NCBI GenBank assembly: GCA_034509735.1
Contig: JACGWO010000002.1
Location: 50,217,115-50,281,114, forward strand
DNA length: 64,000 bases
Direction of reading: 5' to 3'
Origin: Sesamum alatum
Lineage: Eukaryota; Streptophyta; Magnoliopsida; Lamiales; Pedaliaceae
Position 1 is the stretch's first letter; each line of letters opens with the position of its first letter. Under the pieces are notes generated by a model. That model made no database searches. It was given only the letters and a program-made list of their open reading frames with translations, and was not told where the DNA came from. This document shows, in pieces, positions 62,478-64,000 of the stretch. Position numbers and translations under genes: made by a program.

Positions 62478-62898
62478 ATGAAAATGCATTTTTGGTCCTA
62501 TAAGTTAATTTATTTGGTATTTTTATTTTTAATTTTTTAGAATTGTATTTTGATCATGTATCTTTTAAATTTTTGCGATTTTAGTCATTTCATTCGCTGG
62601 AGTTTACCTCCACCGACGAGAAGGATGAACTTTAACGAAAAAAGGACTAAAATTGCAAAAATTAAAAAGATGTTACCTTAAAAAGTTAAATGATAAAAAT
62701 ACCGACAGAAATGGGCCAGTTGGAGCAAAAGCCCAAATTTTAAAATGTCACATGAGAGACATATGCATTTTCCCGACGAGAAGGGAACTTCGGCGAAAAA
62801 GGACTAAAATCATAAAAATTAAAAAGATGCAAGACTAAAATCCTACCATAAAAGTTAAAAGAAGAAAATGTCAAATAACCTAAGTTACGTTTAACCCT
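62478..62898. repeat. Foldback element with internal duplication
   Basis: GGTCCTATAAGTTAATTTATTTGG at the left is mirrored by CAAATAACCTAAGTTACG at the right. CGACGAGAAGG...GAAAAAGGACTAAAAT occurs twice (near 62617-62652 and 62775-62808), each on the same strand. Confidence 0.45.
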
Positions 62899-63481
62899 TA
62901 TCATAAATATCTGAGTTTGCATGAAACATTTTTTTTAGTTAGAGATGTGTCAAGATTTATGTGGACTCTATATAGAATTATAAAATGAAGGTATTGATCA
63001 AACTCATTAAAGGGTCTCCACAATAATAAATGCTTTTACTCGTAAAATGTGAACACACAATTAATTTTGAATTTAAAAAATTACCTATGTTAATTGGATA
63101 TATAAATAAAATGATTTAAAAAAAAGGAGAAAATTATGAGAATTATTAAAAAAATAAGTGAGTATAAAATAGAGATGTAGAAATTGAGAAGATAGAGAAA
63201 AAAATAAATTAATAATATAACTAATAAATAGAAAATGACAAAAGAAAGATGAAGAGACAAAAGGGTGATTTTTCATTTATATAAAAGTACAGATAAATTG
63301 ACACATTCATAATTGGAGTGTGGGTGTGCGCACGTATCATAAACATTAATCCAATAAATATAAAATTACACAATGAATATTCATTCTTTCTATTAAACCA
63401 TACCACACAAATAACCATAAAATAAATGTTAAAACTTATAAACATGCGGGCATTTTCCATAAAAGAAATCGAACATCATCA

Positions 63482-63931
63482 TCAAACAACATATTTTACC
63501 CTAAGTCTTGGAATCATAAACAACCGTTTTTCCCTCTTCAATGCTACATTAAAAACCTCAGCCGTGTCAAGATTCATAGGGTTTTTCCCGTCAGGCAGAT
63601 TCCAATCAAAGTAATGGATTAAACACGCAGCCATCAATAGAATATTTCTGAACCCCATTTGAAATTCAGGGCAAATTTTTCGTCCTGAACTGAAAGGTAT
63701 AAACTCAAAATGATTTCCCTTGAAATCGATTTTTGATTCGAGAAACCTTTCAGGTTTAAAGCTTGTGGCGTCCTCCCAATTTTCAGGATCCAGGTGAATA
63801 GCCCAGGCATTCACCAGCACTATGCTATCTTTCGGGATTGTATAATCATTCAAGACACACTTTTCTAGGGTCTGATGGGGTAGTAGAAATGGCCCTGGAA
63901 TGTGGAGTCTCAGTGTTTCCTTTATACAAGC
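63482..63931 (-). CDS. Cytochrome P450, CYP76-like, last exon (gene continues past the window)
   Basis: Haem monooxygenase of the ER. The CYP76 family includes geraniol and other terpenoid hydroxylases. The acceptor TTTCAG at 63932-63937 opens an exon coding 149 residues: K-helix ACIKETLRLH, LVNAWAIHLDPENWEDA, the PERF region FKPERFLESKID, and the haem loop FEFIPFSSGRKICPEFQMG, ending IPRLRVKYVV. The intron before A-C-I-K-E-T is at the place usual for A-type P450s. The glycine two residues after the haem cysteine is glutamate here (CPE in place of CPG), an unusual change. The frame is otherwise open, so it may be a recent pseudogene, a divergent enzyme or a sequence error. The upstream exon lies beyond 64000. 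Confidence 0.88.
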   Translation of the reverse strand, partial: ACIKETLRLHIPGPFLLPHQTLEKCVLNDYTIPKDSIVLVNAWAIHLDPENWEDATSFKPERFLESKIDFKGNHFEFIPFSSGRKICPEFQMGFRNILLMAACLIHYFDWNLPDGKNPMNLDTAEVFNVALKREKRLFMIPRLRVKYVV

Positions 63932-64000
63932 CTGAAAATATTCACATGTTGAGAGGATTGAGTCGCTGATCATGACATTTTCCGTTCCAATTGCTTGTGC

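Larger units (their letters stand above)
60577..63481. other. Repeat-filled spacer between the two P450 copies
   Basis: Apart from the LTR-like, MITE-like, dispersed and foldback repeats listed, no gene is seen. 63360-63481 is the P450 3' flank, homologous to 60206-60351. Confidence 0.5.

Noticed and set aside
1..64000. CRISPR arrays, bacterial operons, prophage or plasmid functions
   Set aside because: The window is plant nuclear DNA with spliceosomal introns throughout. No spaced direct-repeat array was seen.

Overview
This is a 64 kb stretch of a plant nuclear genome. It is AT-rich, its genes are full of GT-AG introns, and its gene set is typical of a eudicot. An asterid, possibly Lamiales, seems plausible from the CYP76-like P450, but that is a weak inference. 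Six complete protein genes could be rebuilt exon by exon with reading frame preserved at every junction. A seventh is cut by the right edge.

Layout: (1) 1281-15993, minus strand: a Su(z)12-type Polycomb protein, EMF2-like, 21 coding exons, 624 aa, with a 5' UTR intron and a small uORF. (2) 17817-21191, minus: a RAB1/RABD2 GTPase, 8 exons, 202 aa. (3) 22769-24652, plus: the exon-junction-complex protein MAGO, 3 exons, 151 aa. (4) 25653-27719, minus: a U/P-type cyclin of the CYCU4 group, 2 exons, 203 aa. (5) 30553-31640 and 35197-35650, minus: two paralogous loci that look like clusters of box C/D snoRNA genes, each behind its own TATA box and telo-box promoter. No protein gene explains these two loci. 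(6) 37471-41923, plus: the plastid DnaJ-type zinc-finger protein ORANGE (OR), 8 exons, 309 aa. (7) 42299-54338, minus: a UvrD/SRS2-like DNA helicase, 29 exons, 1194 aa, convergent with OR. (8) 54400-64000: a repeat-rich tail with many foldback elements, dispersed repeats, an LTR-like segment, a truncated P450 3' end and the last exon of a second P450 running off the window.

The genes do not form a pathway. They are independent housekeeping or developmental genes (chromatin silencing, ER-Golgi traffic, RNA processing, cell cycle, carotenoid/plastid biology, DNA repair). Between and inside them lies a large population of small foldback elements, several ending in GGTAAATTAC-like termini, plus simple-sequence repeats.

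The most interesting unexplained signal is the pair of snoRNA-like clusters. Stem, box C/D, rRNA complementarity and promoter motifs all agree there, although the rRNA matches rest on remembered rRNA sequence. Other points of note are a P450 whose haem-loop glycine is replaced by glutamate, small uORFs placed tightly against start codons, and a GC-rich insert inside a 1.3 kb foldback element.
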